NCBI RefSeq assembly: GCF_003711515.1
Contig: NW_021167085.1
Span: 1,657,691 to 1,721,690 of the forward strand
Length of the DNA stretch: 64,000 bases
Direction: 5' to 3'
Source of the DNA: Sodiomyces alkalinus F11
Lineage: Eukaryota; Ascomycota; Sordariomycetes; Glomerellales; Plectosphaerellaceae
Shown here: positions 1-11,363 of the stretch, in pieces
Layout of the letters: every line of letters starts with the position of its first letter
How positions within the stretch are numbered: position 1 is the first letter of the stretch
The notes under the pieces: generated by a model
Seen by the model: the letters and a program-made list of their open reading frames with translations, nothing else
Told to the model about the DNA's origin: nothing
The model's database searches: none
Position numbers and translations under genes: made by a program

Positions 1-365
1 GTATTATTATTAAAAAGCCCTTTATTTAAAGCGTTATCCCTTAGGGGATAAAAAAACCCTAGGCGCCGCCGTACACAAGCAAAAAAAAAACCCCTACTAG
101 TTATCCCCTAGAAGATCCTTATTATCGTCGCCTACTAGGATATCTATTAGTACGCTGGTGTATATTATTATAAGATAGAGAATATCACTTACTCTCCTTA
201 GCGGCCGCGATTAGCGCCCTTCTAAGGCGCGTAATATAGCGCGTAGGGATACCCTCGAGGTTTAGCGTTATTAAGGTCTTATTTTTACCGGCGGGGGGAT
301 CTTCGGTAACACGTTTACGCTTATTCGAGCGCGGGGTTTCGTTAACTTCTATTTAAGTTAGTATA

Positions 366-554
366 TTATCGTATAGCACTATAAACTAACTTACCGGCTA
401 ACAAGCAACTAGACAAGCCCGCGCCGACAGTGTAATTACCGTAGCCGCCTTTGCCGAAGTCTTTCAGCACTATACACGACGTAAGTGTGCCTTTTCCTAT
501 AGTATATTTATCGCACCGATGGCGGCCCCGCTTCTCGTCACCGTATATTTGCAC
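366..554 (-). pseudogene. Decayed DUF3716-like cysteine domain
   Basis: The 62-residue fragment contains HRCDKYTIGKGTLTSC followed by FGKGGYGNYTVGAGLSSC. The spacing resembles the fungal DUF3716 domain, which normally has Cys at CDxC, a GxG-x-x-x-x-C step and a GxCxNC step. Here three expected cysteines read as Tyr (TAT, TAC, TAC). Each is one G-to-A change from a Cys codon, and on the plus strand each is a CpA-to-TpA change, the RIP signature. There is no upstream or downstream coding support. The family call is from the pattern only. Confidence 0.5.
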
Positions 555-874
555 GAATAACCCGGAAAGAGCCTGCGAGCGTGTTATATTAAAATCAGGA
601 AATTTGACAGCCGCGCTTTTCTGATATTTACGGCGTATAGTAATTCCACGTTTGATCTATATTCTTATTAGCGTATATTATCGTACGTTGATGTGAAGAT
701 ATATATGGTGGGATTATTCTTATTTATATACTACGAGACAGTACTGGCGCACTTCTGTTTAAACTCTATATATCGAATCCATAGTAAACTACTATACAGA
801 GCGTGTACAGATATATACAGTCGAGTATAAAGGCATCTAGTAGCGGGGATCCTAACGTTTCTTTTGGCTAGGTA

Positions 875-890
875 GGGGGGGGGGGGGGGG
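875..890. repeat. Poly-G tract (16 G)
   Basis: An uninterrupted run of sixteen G inside the AT-rich relic. It is one of several long G/C homopolymers in this window; the length may be uncertain. Confidence 0.9.
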
Positions 891-1725
891 CAGTTCTTCT
901 CCATCGATTTCTGTCGGCTATTAGTACTATTTATCGCCCGCTATTCTTACCAGAGATTATTTGCTTATGCCCTCTTGCGTATAGAACCGTTTCGTCTTAT
1001 ATAATAGCATATAACCTATCACGCAATAAGTTAGCCCTGATCTGGAACGGTTTTACGATATCTTGCCTAGACTAGTATAGCTAAAGCACTAAAACTGATC
1101 TTCCGGACCTGTAAAATCCGAATCTTGGCCTGTTAGACCCGTATAATCGAGCCCTGATACTGCCTTAGATAGATCTTACCTGCGCGGAACCGGATATAGG
1201 GGTAACTTACTGGCCTGTGGTTATCTAAAGAGTAAAAATAAGATTAGGTCTAGCGGTGGCGTTATAGTTATAGTAGTAGAAATTTTTTCCTCGTAGCTTA
1301 TTAGCTCATTATTACGTTATAGACTTTTCTTTTACTACTAGCGTATTCATATATACGAATATATACTACAGCGTACGGGTGTTTTTTTCGTGCCTATAGA
1401 GTGTACCTACTAAATTTAAAGGGACTTTTTCGAGTTGTTATAGTGTCCCCTGCGGCATGCGGTATCTTGGCTCACGCGACTCGACACGGTCGTCCTGAAC
1501 AATGGGGCCATGTTAATTAATTAATTGGCTACTGTAGGTCTGTCCTTCCTGGCACGATATAGGGTTCACGTTGAAGAAACCCGCTCCTGAGCATGGTCAA
1601 TTTGGCCGTACGGGCCTTAGCAAACCATCTAAGGTATCTTCCCATTCTTTCTCTTTCTCCTTGTACCCTGTTTGTCCTTTCTTTTTGTATCTTTGATCAT
1701 TCGTTTGATCATTTTGTGAAACGTC

Positions 1726-1785
1726 GACTCCGACCCTGACTCCGACCCTGACTCCGACCCTGACTCCGACCCTGACTCCGACCCC
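1726..1785. repeat. 12-bp minisatellite, five copies
   Basis: Five head-to-tail copies of GACTCCGACCCT, the last ending in CCCC. It lies about 200 bp before the MSC7 start codon, so in the promoter or 5' leader. It stays open in some frames on both strands and produces artificial Val-Gly/Arg-Val repeat peptides, which I do not regard as protein. Confidence 0.95.
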
Positions 1786-1981
1786 AGCTGCAACTCCTAC
1801 ATCGACACCAACTTTGACACAGCATTTCCACGAACCGTTGGGTCTTCTGGATGTGGCCATGGATACAATGCTCAACACAGATGATGTCCAGGTGTGGTGG
1901 GAAGAGGCCATGACCTGTCTTGCGGCTCGGGTCCGAACAATACCGTCAGTACAACTGCGTCCATGCTTTGCCCTCCCCCCC

Positions 1982-3958
1982 ATGGTTTCTTCTCTTGAGC
2001 CTCCCTCTCCCAGCTTCTCTCTTCGAGACTTACGTGTAGTTCTGCCTTCCAGGTTTCAAGTCGCCCAGGTCCTTTTCTCCCTGCTTGCTTTAGCCGCCAG
2101 TGTCTGGGCCATCGGTCGAGTCCGTAATGCCGAGGACAAGACTCCTCGCAAATACACCGTACCAGGGCCCAAGACCCCTGATACGTACCAGACGGTTGAA
2201 GAAACGAGCATCAAGGTAAGCTCTGCCTCCTCCCTTGTAGTTCAATAAGTGCAGAGTAGGGCAGCGGTTTTCCTCTCTACGAAAGAGGCAAACAAAAAAA
2301 AGAAGAGGAAAAAAAGGAAAAAGGGAAAAAAAACTTGTTGAGACTTGTCGAGCTGACTCTTCGTCCAACAGCTCCCCGGCTCCTCTGCGATTCAATGCTA
2401 CGCACCAGCAACCGGCCAGTTCCTAGGCCTCATCAATCCTTCCACCCCCGCCGCCATCGACCGTGCCCTCGATGCCGCACATGCCGCTCAGGCCAAGTGG
2501 TCTCGGACCGACTTCGCCGCTCGCCGCGCCGTGCTGCGAACACTGCTCCAGCATGTGCTTGAAAACCAGGAGGCCATTTGCCGCGTTGCCTGCCTCGAGT
2601 CCGGCAAGACAATGGTCGACGCCCAGCTGGGAGAGATCCTCGTCACCGCAGAGAAGCTCGAATGGACCATCAAGCACGGCGAGGACGCCCTCCGCCCCAG
2701 CCGCCGCCCCACAAACCTGCTCATGACCTACAAGCGCAACGAGGTGCGCTACGAGCCCCTGGGCGTCGTCGCCGCCCTCGTCAGCTGGAACTACCCCTTC
2801 CATAACTTCATCGGCCCCGTCATCTCGAGCCTCTTCGCCGGCAACGGCATCCTCGTCAAGATCTCCGAGCAGGCTGCCTGGAGCGCCCAGTACTTCACCG
2901 CCATCGTCCGCGGTGCCCTCGTCGCCCATGGCCACGACCCGGCCCTGGTGCAGTCCATCGTCTGCTGGCCCCAGACGGCCGCTCACATCACCTCCCACCC
3001 CCGCATCTCCCACCTGACCTTCATCGGCTCCAAGCCCGTCTGCCACCAGGTTGCCGCTTCGGCCGCCAAGCCCCTCACCCCGTTGGTCGCCGAGCTCGGC
3101 GGCAAGGACGCCGCCATCGTTCTCGACTCGGCCGCCCGCGACCTCGCCCGCATCGTCGAAACCCTCCTCCGCGGGACCTTCCAGGCCTCGGGCCAGAACT
3201 GCATCGGCATCGAGCGTATCATCGCCACCCCCAAGGTCTACGACCGTCTCGTGCAGCTTCTGGAACCCCGCGTCCAGGCCCTCCGTCTGGGTCCCACCGC
3301 CGACGTCGGTGCCATGATCTCCGACGCCTCCTTCGACCGCCTCGAGTCCCTCACCACCTCCGCCGTCGCCGCTGGCGCCCGTCTCCTCGCCGGCGGGAAG
3401 CGGTACAACCACCCAGACCACCCCAAGGGCCACTACTTCACCCCGACCCTCCTCGCCGACGTGACGCCCGAAATGGCCATCGCCCAGGAAGAGTGCTTCG
3501 GCCCCCTCATGGTCCTCATGCGCGTCCCTTCCAACGAACCCGCCGACGTCCTCGCCTACGCCAACTCGTCGGACTTTGGCCTCGGCGCCTCCATCTTCGG
3601 CGGCGACTCGGACCCCTGCCTGCGCGCCGTCGTCGACGGTCTCCGCACCGGCATGGTCGCCGTGAACGATTTCGCCGCCTACTACGCCGTCCAGCTCCCC
3701 TTTGGCGGCGTGCGCGGTTCTGGTTATGGCCGCTTCGCCGGGAAAGAGGGGCTCCGCGGCCTCTGCAACCCCAAATCCGTCTGCCTCGACCGCTTCGGCT
3801 GGCTCGGCATCCGCACCGGCATTCCGCCCCCCGTTCGCTACCCCGTCGCCGACCAGGAGCGTACTTGGCGCTTCACCAGGGGTGTTGTCCAGCTTGGCTA
3901 CGGCCCAACCCTTGTTCAGAAGGCCGCTGGTCTTCTCAGCATGGCCAAGAATATGTAA
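1982..3958 (+). CDS. msc7: MSC7-like membrane aldehyde dehydrogenase
   Basis: Exons 1982-2215 and 2372-3958 give 606 residues. The intron has GTAAGC and CAACAG ends and joins in phase 0. Residues about 24-42 form one hydrophobic segment, as expected for the ER-anchored Msc7 branch of the aldehyde dehydrogenase superfamily. The NAD-dependent ALDH fold follows: VSWNYPFHNF in the cofactor domain, the ELGGKDAA motif with general-base Glu near 319, and GQNCIGIER with nucleophile Cys near 355. NEEC-type EECFGP and PFGGVRGSGYGR lie near the end. The substrate is unknown; the yeast gene was named from a sister-chromatid recombination screen. A long open frame on the opposite strand is a GC-bias shadow. 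The catalytic residues are intact. Confidence 0.93.
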
Positions 3959-4747
3959 AACCAAAACCTTTTATTTTTATTTCGGGAGGGGAAAAACCAA
4001 GCCGCATACTTATTTCGGCCGTGTAATATGACATGTAGAAAAAGCCCGGCTGGCTGCCCTCGGCGGCGCAGCGGACATGCTTAGCAAGAGAACGGGGAAT
4101 CGGAAAATAGGGAGCACCAAACGCACTTTTTGCAATGATATGCCAGATTACACTTCTTTATTTCATTCCATCCGCCTGCCTATGGCCGCCTATTAGATCG
4201 TCTCGGGTCTATGCCAGTCTTCCCTCCTTGCCCACTGCGCCGACGAGGCACGGCTTAAGAATTCCTTATCTGTTATTACTTCCTGCAGAAGAAATGGGCT
4301 TATGGTCGTGGTGGACGATATTCGACGATGTACAGCCGTGTTTCTTCGACTTCCCATTCTCTTCCTTCGCCTTGTTCCCCCTTTCCTAACCTCCGCATGT
4401 TAACGACGCCTACGTCCTGGGCTAGCTAAGAGTTTTTTATATGGTCTCCACGGTTGACAGTGGGGTGGACACGATATCCTAGAAGAAAAGGTGACGCAAA
4501 GTTGCAGGGCCATCAAGAGCAAGGACAAGCGTTTTAGGGCAACCTCTCGGCATATATTTCCACATCAACTCTCGGTCGATATGGCCTCAAATACCAGACT
4601 GGCCGCGAACTATCAACCTCTTTACGAATCAAGGACAATCAGAAATCCATAGACTGCATACAGTCCTCGATTCCCCCCCATGTGCTAGATGGCAGCAGTC
4701 CATCGGGTCGTCAAGAACAAGGAGACCCATTGCACTCGAAGGAGACG
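3959..4747. other. Convergent spacer, no gene seen
   Basis: Spacer between the 3' ends of MSC7 (+) and the helicase (-). It must hold both 3' UTRs. Short open frames here lack family features, and I see no RNA gene. Confidence 0.6.
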
Positions 4748-6849
4748 TCAGAACTGAGGAGTATCCCAGCCCTTTTGATCGTCGCCGCCAGTGGCATGCC
4801 CAGCACCGGAGCCCCAGGCGTCATCGCCACCATTGGCTCCCCATGAACCGCCTCCATCACCCCCCCAGGTATCGCCGCCGCCGCCGCCGTCGCCGCCATC
4901 GCCGCCATTGCCACCCCAAGAGTCCTGCGCATCGGCCGGACGGTCGTCCGGGTTGGACTCCTCCTCCCATTTCAGATGGAGGAGGTCTTCGCCCTCGGGC
5001 ATGTACATCTGGAGAAACTCGGGGACCTCCTGCTTGTTCTCGAGAAGAAGACGAACGAGCCTGGTGGCCATGGGCTCATCCCGCTCGGTACAAAACGAGG
5101 TGGCAAGGCCTCTGTGTCCCATACGGGCGGTGCGGCCTGGAAAAATTTGTGAACGTGAGTCATATGACGCCCTAACAAGGCCGGGGAGGGAGAGCACATA
5201 CCGATTCGATGAACGTATTCTTCAATGCCTCCGTAGTCGAGCGAAGGAAGGTCGTAGTTGATGACGTGTTGAATGTTCTGAACATCGATCCCGCGAGCCA
5301 TGACGCCGGTCGCAATGATTATGGGTGTCTTTCCTGAACGTAAACCACGCATTGCGGCCTCGCGCTCGAGCTGCGTGCGATCGGCATGCATCGACGCGCA
5401 GGGGTAGCCTTTGTTGAAGAGGAAAGCGTCAACCTCATCGGCCGACCTCTTTGAGTTGACGAAGATGATAGTGCGGCAAGGGTCCAGTGACTCGATCGCC
5501 TTGATGAGCTGCTCCTCCTTCTCCTCGGGGCGAACCTCGATGAATTTCTGCAAAATATTGCTGTGGGTGCTGCCAATACGACCCACGCTGATTTCGACGT
5601 GCGACTCTGCAAGGTGCGTACGGGCCAAATCTCGCAAAGCCTTTGGGAAGGTGGCCGAAAACAGCATGTATCGGACATTTCCCTCATCCTGATCTATCGC
5701 GCTCAGACGGACATGATTAGTTGGGCACGGATCTGATGTGAATTGAAGTGTACGCAGACGACTTGCCTCCACCCCTCATGATGGTCTCGAGCTCCTCATT
5801 CCAGTCATCGTGGAGCATCTCGTCGGCCTCATCAATGACCAAATAGCGAAGCCGGCGCAGCGTAAGAATGTCATGTCGGCCAATGAAGTCACAAAGCCGT
5901 CCCGGAGAGGCAATCAGGATATCGCAGCCCTTTCCCAACTGGTCGATCTGCTCGCGGAGCGGACCACCGCCGTATGCGACGCAGGGACGAAGCATGGTGC
6001 GGTAACAGAATTTACGGGCCTCGTTGAAAATCTGAACTGCCAACTCGCGAGAAGGACAGACAACCACGACAAGAGGCTCGGCTAGGACACGAGGCGTGAC
6101 ACCAGGAATGAACGTCGCCGGGTTAGGACGAGGAGCCGCCAGCTTCTTGGCTTTTCCCATGAGCTTGTTCAGGATGGGAAGCAGATACGCGGCGGTCTTG
6201 CCCGAGCCTTTTACTTTGCGTTAACGGAGAACCCGTCTAAGCTGGGAAATGTGGAAGGAATATAAGAAGCGATTGACTGACCGGTCTGGGCAATGGCAAC
6301 GACGTCGAACCCTTCTTGAATGGCAGCGAAAGTGAATCGCTGGATAGGGGTGACGACGCGAAATCCGGCCATCTCAACATTGCGAAGCATAATGGGGTGC
6401 AGACCAGCATCTTCGAAGGTCTTGCCGATGGGAACGATACGAGTATCACCGCGCTGGCGGACCTCAAACTTTTCAATCCTGTAGACCATTCAGCCATAGA
6501 TATGCAGCAGTGTGTGATGGCTCGGAGCTTACGTTTCGTACGCCTGCCCCATGGCATCCAATCCCCGAAGTTCGGGAGGCCCAAAAAGCTCCTCCTCGAG
6601 CTCGGGGACTTCAGGACCAACATCACCGTATTCCTCAATATTGAACTGGTAGCTCTTTGCATTGTGAGCAAAGCCCAGAGCAAAGTTCCTTGCGTTCTCC
6701 TGGCCAAATTCATCGTAGTTATAGCCCTCTGGCTTCACCCAACCTTTCTGGGCCGGATCGGTGGCATCGGGGGAGTTAGCGGCCTCATGACCACCTGGGT
6801 CCTTGGGGAGAGCCGACTTAATGTCGGCAACACTGAACGTGTCGATCAT
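4748..6849 (-). CDS. DEAD-box ATP-dependent RNA helicase (Ded1/Vasa-like)
   Basis: Five exons (6849-6533, 6478-6282, 6207-5767, 5693-5202, 5136-4748) give 611 residues. All phases agree and the joins restore helicase motifs. In order: Q motif with Phe127 and Gln152, AQTGSGKT (motif I, about 170-176), SRELA (Ia), SPGRL (Ib), VIDEADEML (II, DEAD at 297-300), FSATFP (III), VNSKRSADE, ARGID (V) and HRIGRTARMG (VI). The C-terminus is a Gly/Asp/Trp-rich tail, typical of the Ded1/Vasa group. Introns 5137-5201, 6208-6281 and 6479-6532 are GT-AG. Intron 5694-5766 has a GC donor. The start was chosen because an acceptor-like TTTTGCAG lies three bases upstream of this ATG, implying a 5' UTR intron. Likely role: remodelling mRNA or RNP; the exact paralogue is unresolved. 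Confidence 0.88.
5694..5766 (-). other. GC-AG intron of the helicase gene
   Basis: The donor reads GGAG|GCAAGT and the acceptor GATAG|ATCAGG, with CTAAT as a likely branch site. Splicing in phase 1 gives MRGG-DQDEGNVRYMLFSATF, the expected continuation from motif II to motif III. No GT donor nearby gives an equally good join. AG|GCAAGT is the known strong consensus for the minor GC-AG class. Confidence 0.8.
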
Positions 6850-6852
6850 TCT

Positions 6853-7032
6853 CTGCAAAAGACGACAAGTGGCCGAATACGGAACGCCCACTAAATTCCT
6901 CGGTCAGAACAGGAAGATCAGGACATGAAGGTAGACAGTATCACTTCGAAGATGGGTATTCGGGAGAAGGAAGAGGGGATCACCCGAGAAGGAGAGCCTA
7001 TGGTCACCCGCAAGGAGGCAGCACCAACGTAC
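6853..7032 (-). other. Probable 5' UTR intron of the helicase
   Basis: Donor CAAAG|GTACGT and acceptor TTTTGCAG|AGA lie just before the start codon. The upstream exon sequence carries no in-frame ATG leading into the protein, so this is read as leader splicing. Transcript data are needed to settle it. Confidence 0.45.
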
Positions 7033-9236
7033 CTTTGGGACGTCGTAGTATTGTCTAGGGGCAAAGAATGCTCAATACTGGGCGAAAGTCTTTGACTGTT
7101 AGTTCAGATATCCCTCGACAGTCGGGTTGATTTTGAGGGGAAAGGAAGAAAGAAAGACTGAAAAGGGTGTGTAGATGAACTGGAAGAGAGGAGGAAGAAG
7201 AAAAGGTTAGGAGCAAAAAAGCAAGGCCACCTCTAGATATAGGAGAAGATCCTGTCCGGGAGGCTCCACGTGAAAAGATTTTCAAGAGTCAAGGAAAGAG
7301 CCCCGCGGAAAAAAGGAGAAGCTTAAACCAGAAAGTAGGGAGGCAGAAAAGTAGGCAAGAAGTGTAGACGGCCTGGAAAGTCATGAAGTTCACGGCTCGC
7401 CGTGAAGGTCATCCGGCAGAGAGATGAGGGGGGGAATAAAAGCAAAGTGCACCAGCCAAAGGAGGTGGTTATTTAGAGCGGCATGCCAAAGAAAGGGCCA
7501 TCGCATAGCACCACTATCAAAGCAGTCTCATAGTGGATGTAAGAATGAAACGGCGCAAAGGGAAGATGGGAGAGTATCGAACTGTGCCAGAGGGTGCCAA
7601 ATGGCCGTTACAGACTGGAAAGAATATCAGAGAAATCATACCTGGTCAGGCTATCCAGACAGCTCCAGATACCAAACAAGCACTCTTGGTGTTGCTGGAA
7701 ACACCTAAATCTGTGTATGTTTGGGATAAGGTACCTTATGATGAGGAGGATAGAGATTAGAATTTGTGCATGTTGTGTCCTGATGTCTTTGATTTCAAAA
7801 GATTTCATGGTTATACTCCTGGCTTCATGGCAAGAGCACCCAACGTAGTACTTCCCGTCTAGGAGTTACCAGGCCAGCATAGAACCATAAGGCACCTTAG
7901 GTAGGAACATAGGAACATAGGAGCATAGGAATATAGGAACTCCTCTGGATATCTCCGACTTAACTTGACAAGTCGCCAATGAATCGGTGGCAGTTACCCA
8001 AGGCATGTCATGTTGGCCTTGGCTAATGCTCCTACCATTTATTGGGTCTGGCCTTCTGTTCGTAGCTTACCTTAAGGTAGAGGTAGTTTGTGTACCTTGC
8101 AAGGATGACTTTGCTATGCATGGCTGGGCCTGGGTGATTCAGGAGGGAAAGAACGATGGATACTGAAACGTGCCTACCTTTACCTACCTTAGGTACCTTG
8201 GGAACCTAGAGGAACATACCACAGATTACCTTGCCTCCCTCCCGATGTACCGAGGCTTAGGTTAGAAAGGGTCCAGCTTTGATGAAATAAATCCAGGGCG
8301 AACATAAGCACGGTACTAACATGCCACCGTCTCTGGTATTTATTCCAAGTAGAGTGTTGCTTGTAGACTACCCCTGAGCTGCATTGATGCCACCCTTAGT
8401 GTGATTGCACATCAGCTGGTCAGGTCTGCCAATGAGTTGGTCGTGGCAAATTCTGGACAGACAGGTAGACTGGTTCAAGGGTCCTCAAGAAAGAGTCGAC
8501 TTGGACCATAGGTAAAGTAAAGAGCAGGGTACTTGAAAGGCATGGCATGTCTAATTCCTGCCCATAGGCAGCTTTTGTCTTGTTGGTCGCCAAATGTCCC
8601 GGAACGCCGCATACTCATGCAAACACATAGCTTGCGCACATAGTCTCCCCTTTTGTTCGCCAAGCCTGTTGTCCCTAGTAAAATCATAAAGCAAGTAGTT
8701 CGAAAAGGCTGGCCAGGCTTTCTGTTACCTCCACGACCTGCCCTAAAGGTAGCCAATAAAGCGCCGATGACAGACCTGGCGTTGTCGGGCAGGTAGCAGC
8801 CGCATCCGGGCAGCTATTCCACGGAGAGAGAACCCTAACCGTACCGCTCCGCGGTATAATTTCATGACGGCATGTCAGGACTGAGATCATGATATTGGAA
8901 AGGTCAGCGGACAAGTTGGCTGGACGGTCGTTCCCAGGGCCAAATCCTGCCAATCCCCTGCAGCGTTCGGCCGGGTGAGAGGGTTAACCGGTTCCTGATG
9001 CTGCGGATGGTTGGCCTAAATATTTCGCCGGGGGATGAATTCATCGTAGGTATGAAGCCACGTACGAACATGATCTCCATGATCAAATGGGCAAGGAGCC
9101 CAGGGGCTCGGGAGTAGCAGGTATTGGGTTCTTTCGTCCGCTGAAATGAGGTTAGGCCGAACAAGCCTGTCCAATACGCCGTCCCAGAATGAAATATAGC
9201 TCGGTGGGTATCGTAGACTTTCGTGTTCTCGTCAGA
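7033..9236. other. Intergenic, no supported gene
   Basis: About 2.2 kb between the helicase leader and the IPI1 stop. It contains short direct repeats around 7903-7940 (aggaacata variants) and an ACCTACCTTAGGTACCTT block near 8175-8200, a word common in the spacers of this window. Small open frames near 7424-7850 and 8475-9164 show no domain, no signal and no splice-supported extension. Confidence 0.55.
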
Positions 9237-10362
9237 TCACCACAGATCTAGGAGGTCTTGCGGATCCACAGCGGATGAAGGCTCGAACCCGGCCATCCCA
9301 TCCTTCAGAGACTGTTCGAGAGCTGAAGCAGACCGGCCAACAGCCCCTCCCTCTTTCTTTGTATGTTCTACTCCCCGAGAGAACAGAATCAGAAACCGCC
9401 GGCCAAACACGCGCTGGCGGGACTCGTTGTCGATGTACATTTCGGCTTCCTCGTCTCGGCGGGAACCGAACAGGTTCAGGTAGGCGAAGGGCTGCGGCAC
9501 ACGGGGCACGCGGTACATGCCGTCCCAGTGCGCATTCGGATTCCGTGTCGCAACAGCTTCAGCCTCTAGACCGGCCGTCAGAAATTTCGCGAGGATGGCT
9601 AGTTGCCGAACGCGGGACTGCGCATCCTTGGTCTTGAGACTCCCTCCCTTGGGCGCGGCAGACCAGCCGCCAGTGGCCGAAACGGACCACCCCATGAGGG
9701 CGCAGAAGCTGCTCAGCGTCTTCGCCCACCCGCCGGGGCAAGACACGATCTCGTCCTCGGCGACGTCCAGTAGCCACTCCAGGGCGGACAGCGCATCGTT
9801 GCTGATGTCGACGGACAGATGGGTCATGCCGGCACGGACATACATGATGCATCTCTCCGCGTGATTCCTCACCTCGTCTCCCGGGAGTTGTCGGAACAAT
9901 TTAAGGAGCTGTGTGCGGACCGGGCCACATGGGTCGGAGATGAGGGGTAAGAGCCTTGCCAAGAGGGTTGCGGTACCGACAGGATTATTACCGGAGGCAA
10001 CTTGCGTGGTGAGATTGGCAAGGGCCTCTTTACGCTGCTTCTCCGACCTCGAGTTCGACGCAAGGGAAAGACTATGTCTGAACTGCGCGCTGGTCTCCGG
10101 AGCTTCGGTCGAGAGATTCTGTTGTCCCATGACGATAGATTTCGCCTTGAAGCTGGTGTCGGTGAAGTTAGAAGGCTTGGCCTTCGCCTTTCCCACCTTG
10201 AACTTGGGTTTCTAAGCTTCAAGGTTAGTAAACATAAGCATTGGGTGGTCCTAGTGAGTCTGGGTTTATGTGGATCCATCCAAGGGCCGTAAGTCTGTTC
10301 TAGTATTTTCATACCTGGAAGTCCTTAGCCTTCTCCTTCTTTTTCTTCGTGCTAGAACCCAT
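9237..10362 (-). CDS. ipi1: Pre-rRNA-processing protein IPI1 (TEX10 family)
   Basis: Exons 10362-10315 and 10211-9237 give 340 residues, close to the usual fungal length. The first exon encodes MGSSTKKKKEKAKDFQ and splices at GTATGA...AAGCTTAG in phase 0 to KPKFKVGKAKAKPSNFTD. This basic N-terminus is diagnostic of IPI1. The remainder is a helical-repeat (HEAT-like) protein with the IPI1/TEX10 domain in the middle. IPI1 works with Rix1/IPI2 and IPI3 in late 60S maturation, in ITS2 removal and Rea1-driven remodelling in the nucleolus and nucleoplasm. It shares a 384-bp divergent promoter with the dynein light chain gene. Confidence 0.93.
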
Positions 10363-10746
10363 ATTGACGTGGAGACACCCGGACTTTTGACAAGCTTCAG
10401 ATACGAATGGTGTACGGTGATTCCCTCAAACTCGGCCAGAGAGGGAACGCTTTTAGTTTTTCCGCGGCTTTCCGTTGGTTGTCGGTTCTGAGGTGTCGAC
10501 AAAACTTCACCCGACCCGACCTTGAGAACCATGATGGATGAAGTTTGCTGATTATGTAATCACAGAACACTCCAACCCCCGACTCAGCAAAGTCTATCCC
10601 GTATTACCGTACCTCAGTCGAACATATGGGCCTGGGGGAAACGTTCTTCAAAACATCATACTTAATTACAGGACAGGCGTAAGCGGGATCTAGTTCCTAC
10701 CCACTGCTTTACCATTATCGCCCCTTGCATCCCAGTTCGATTTGCC
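10363..10746. promoter_or_regulatory. Shared divergent promoter of ipi1 and roadblock gene
   Basis: 384 bp separate the two start codons, which point away from each other. The interval must hold both promoters and leaders. No single factor site can be assigned by eye. Confidence 0.6.
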
Positions 10747-11363
10747 ATGGTCGACCCAATATCTGTAAGCAAGGACTTGCCCCATATTGGCCGCGACGTC
10801 GAAGCTCAAGTTATGGGCTGACACACTAATCGGGCGTAATGGCATAGATCAGCGGGCACGACGCGCTTGACGAGAAACTTACCCGCCTATCCAAGAAGCC
10901 AGGCGTCAAAGCAACAGTAGTCCTCGATCGAGCAACGGGCGCGATTCTCCGGACCAACGGCCAGTTATCAAACCTCATTTCTACGGCTGCCGCCGCCCTA
11001 AAAAGTCCGACGGACGGTGGTTCCTTCTCGAGCGAAGCGGGCGCGACACAAAACGGCGAATCCCACGGGTTCGAGGAATTTACACGGAAGGTGTGGACTT
11101 GGGTTAATGCGTCGGGCGGTCTAGTCGAGGAATTCGACACTGAGGTATGATTGCTACCACTAGGCTACCCGAGGCCAAAAAAAAAGACTGCAAGCCCTTT
11201 CGCGAGTTGGCCGTGAACCGCTGACATCCGACTTTTTCTTTCCTTGTTTTCGCTGTAGGACGAGTTGAAACTTTTGCGATTGCGGACCAAGAAGCAAGAA
11301 CTGGTCATCGTCCCGGATGCGAAATACCTTCTTATCCTCGTGCACGACACGCCGCCGGCTTGA
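10747..11363 (+). CDS. Roadblock/LC7 dynein light chain
   Basis: Three exons (10747-10764, 10848-11144, 11259-11363) give 139 residues. The first exon is only 18 nt (MVDPIS). Intron ends are GTAAGC/CATAG with branch CACTAATC, and GTATGA/CTGTAG; all joins are phase 0. The protein contains LTRLSKKPGVKATVVLDR, TGAILRTNGQL and the C-terminal strand LVIVPDAKYLLILVHDTPPA (20 residues), the signature of the Robl/LC7 fold. The middle carries a Ser/Gly-rich loop longer than in animal LC7. Likely role: subunit of cytoplasmic dynein at the intermediate chain, in nuclear and organelle transport. Because the exons are short, it is easily missed by single-ORF scanning. Confidence 0.92.

Larger units (their letters stand above)
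1..1480. repeat. RIP-mutated AT-rich relic
   Basis: This stretch is rich in TA dinucleotides (runs such as tatatta and gtatat), has no long open frame and differs sharply in composition from the GC-rich genes that follow. That is the usual result of repeat-induced point mutation, which turns CpA into TpA in duplicated DNA of Pezizomycotina. One recognisable protein fragment survives on the minus strand (366-554). No terminal repeats or transposase motifs are visible, so the parent element cannot be named. The left edge is cut by the window. Confidence 0.75.

Noticed and set aside
2423..3964. 513-codon open frame antisense to MSC7
   Set aside because: It mirrors the GC-rich third-position bias of the aldehyde dehydrogenase; composition is Gly/Glu/Ala/Asp-rich with no domain.
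7424..7850. Small overlapping plus-strand frames in the helicase-IPI1 spacer
   Set aside because: All three frames are open in part, no codon bias and no similarity to known families.
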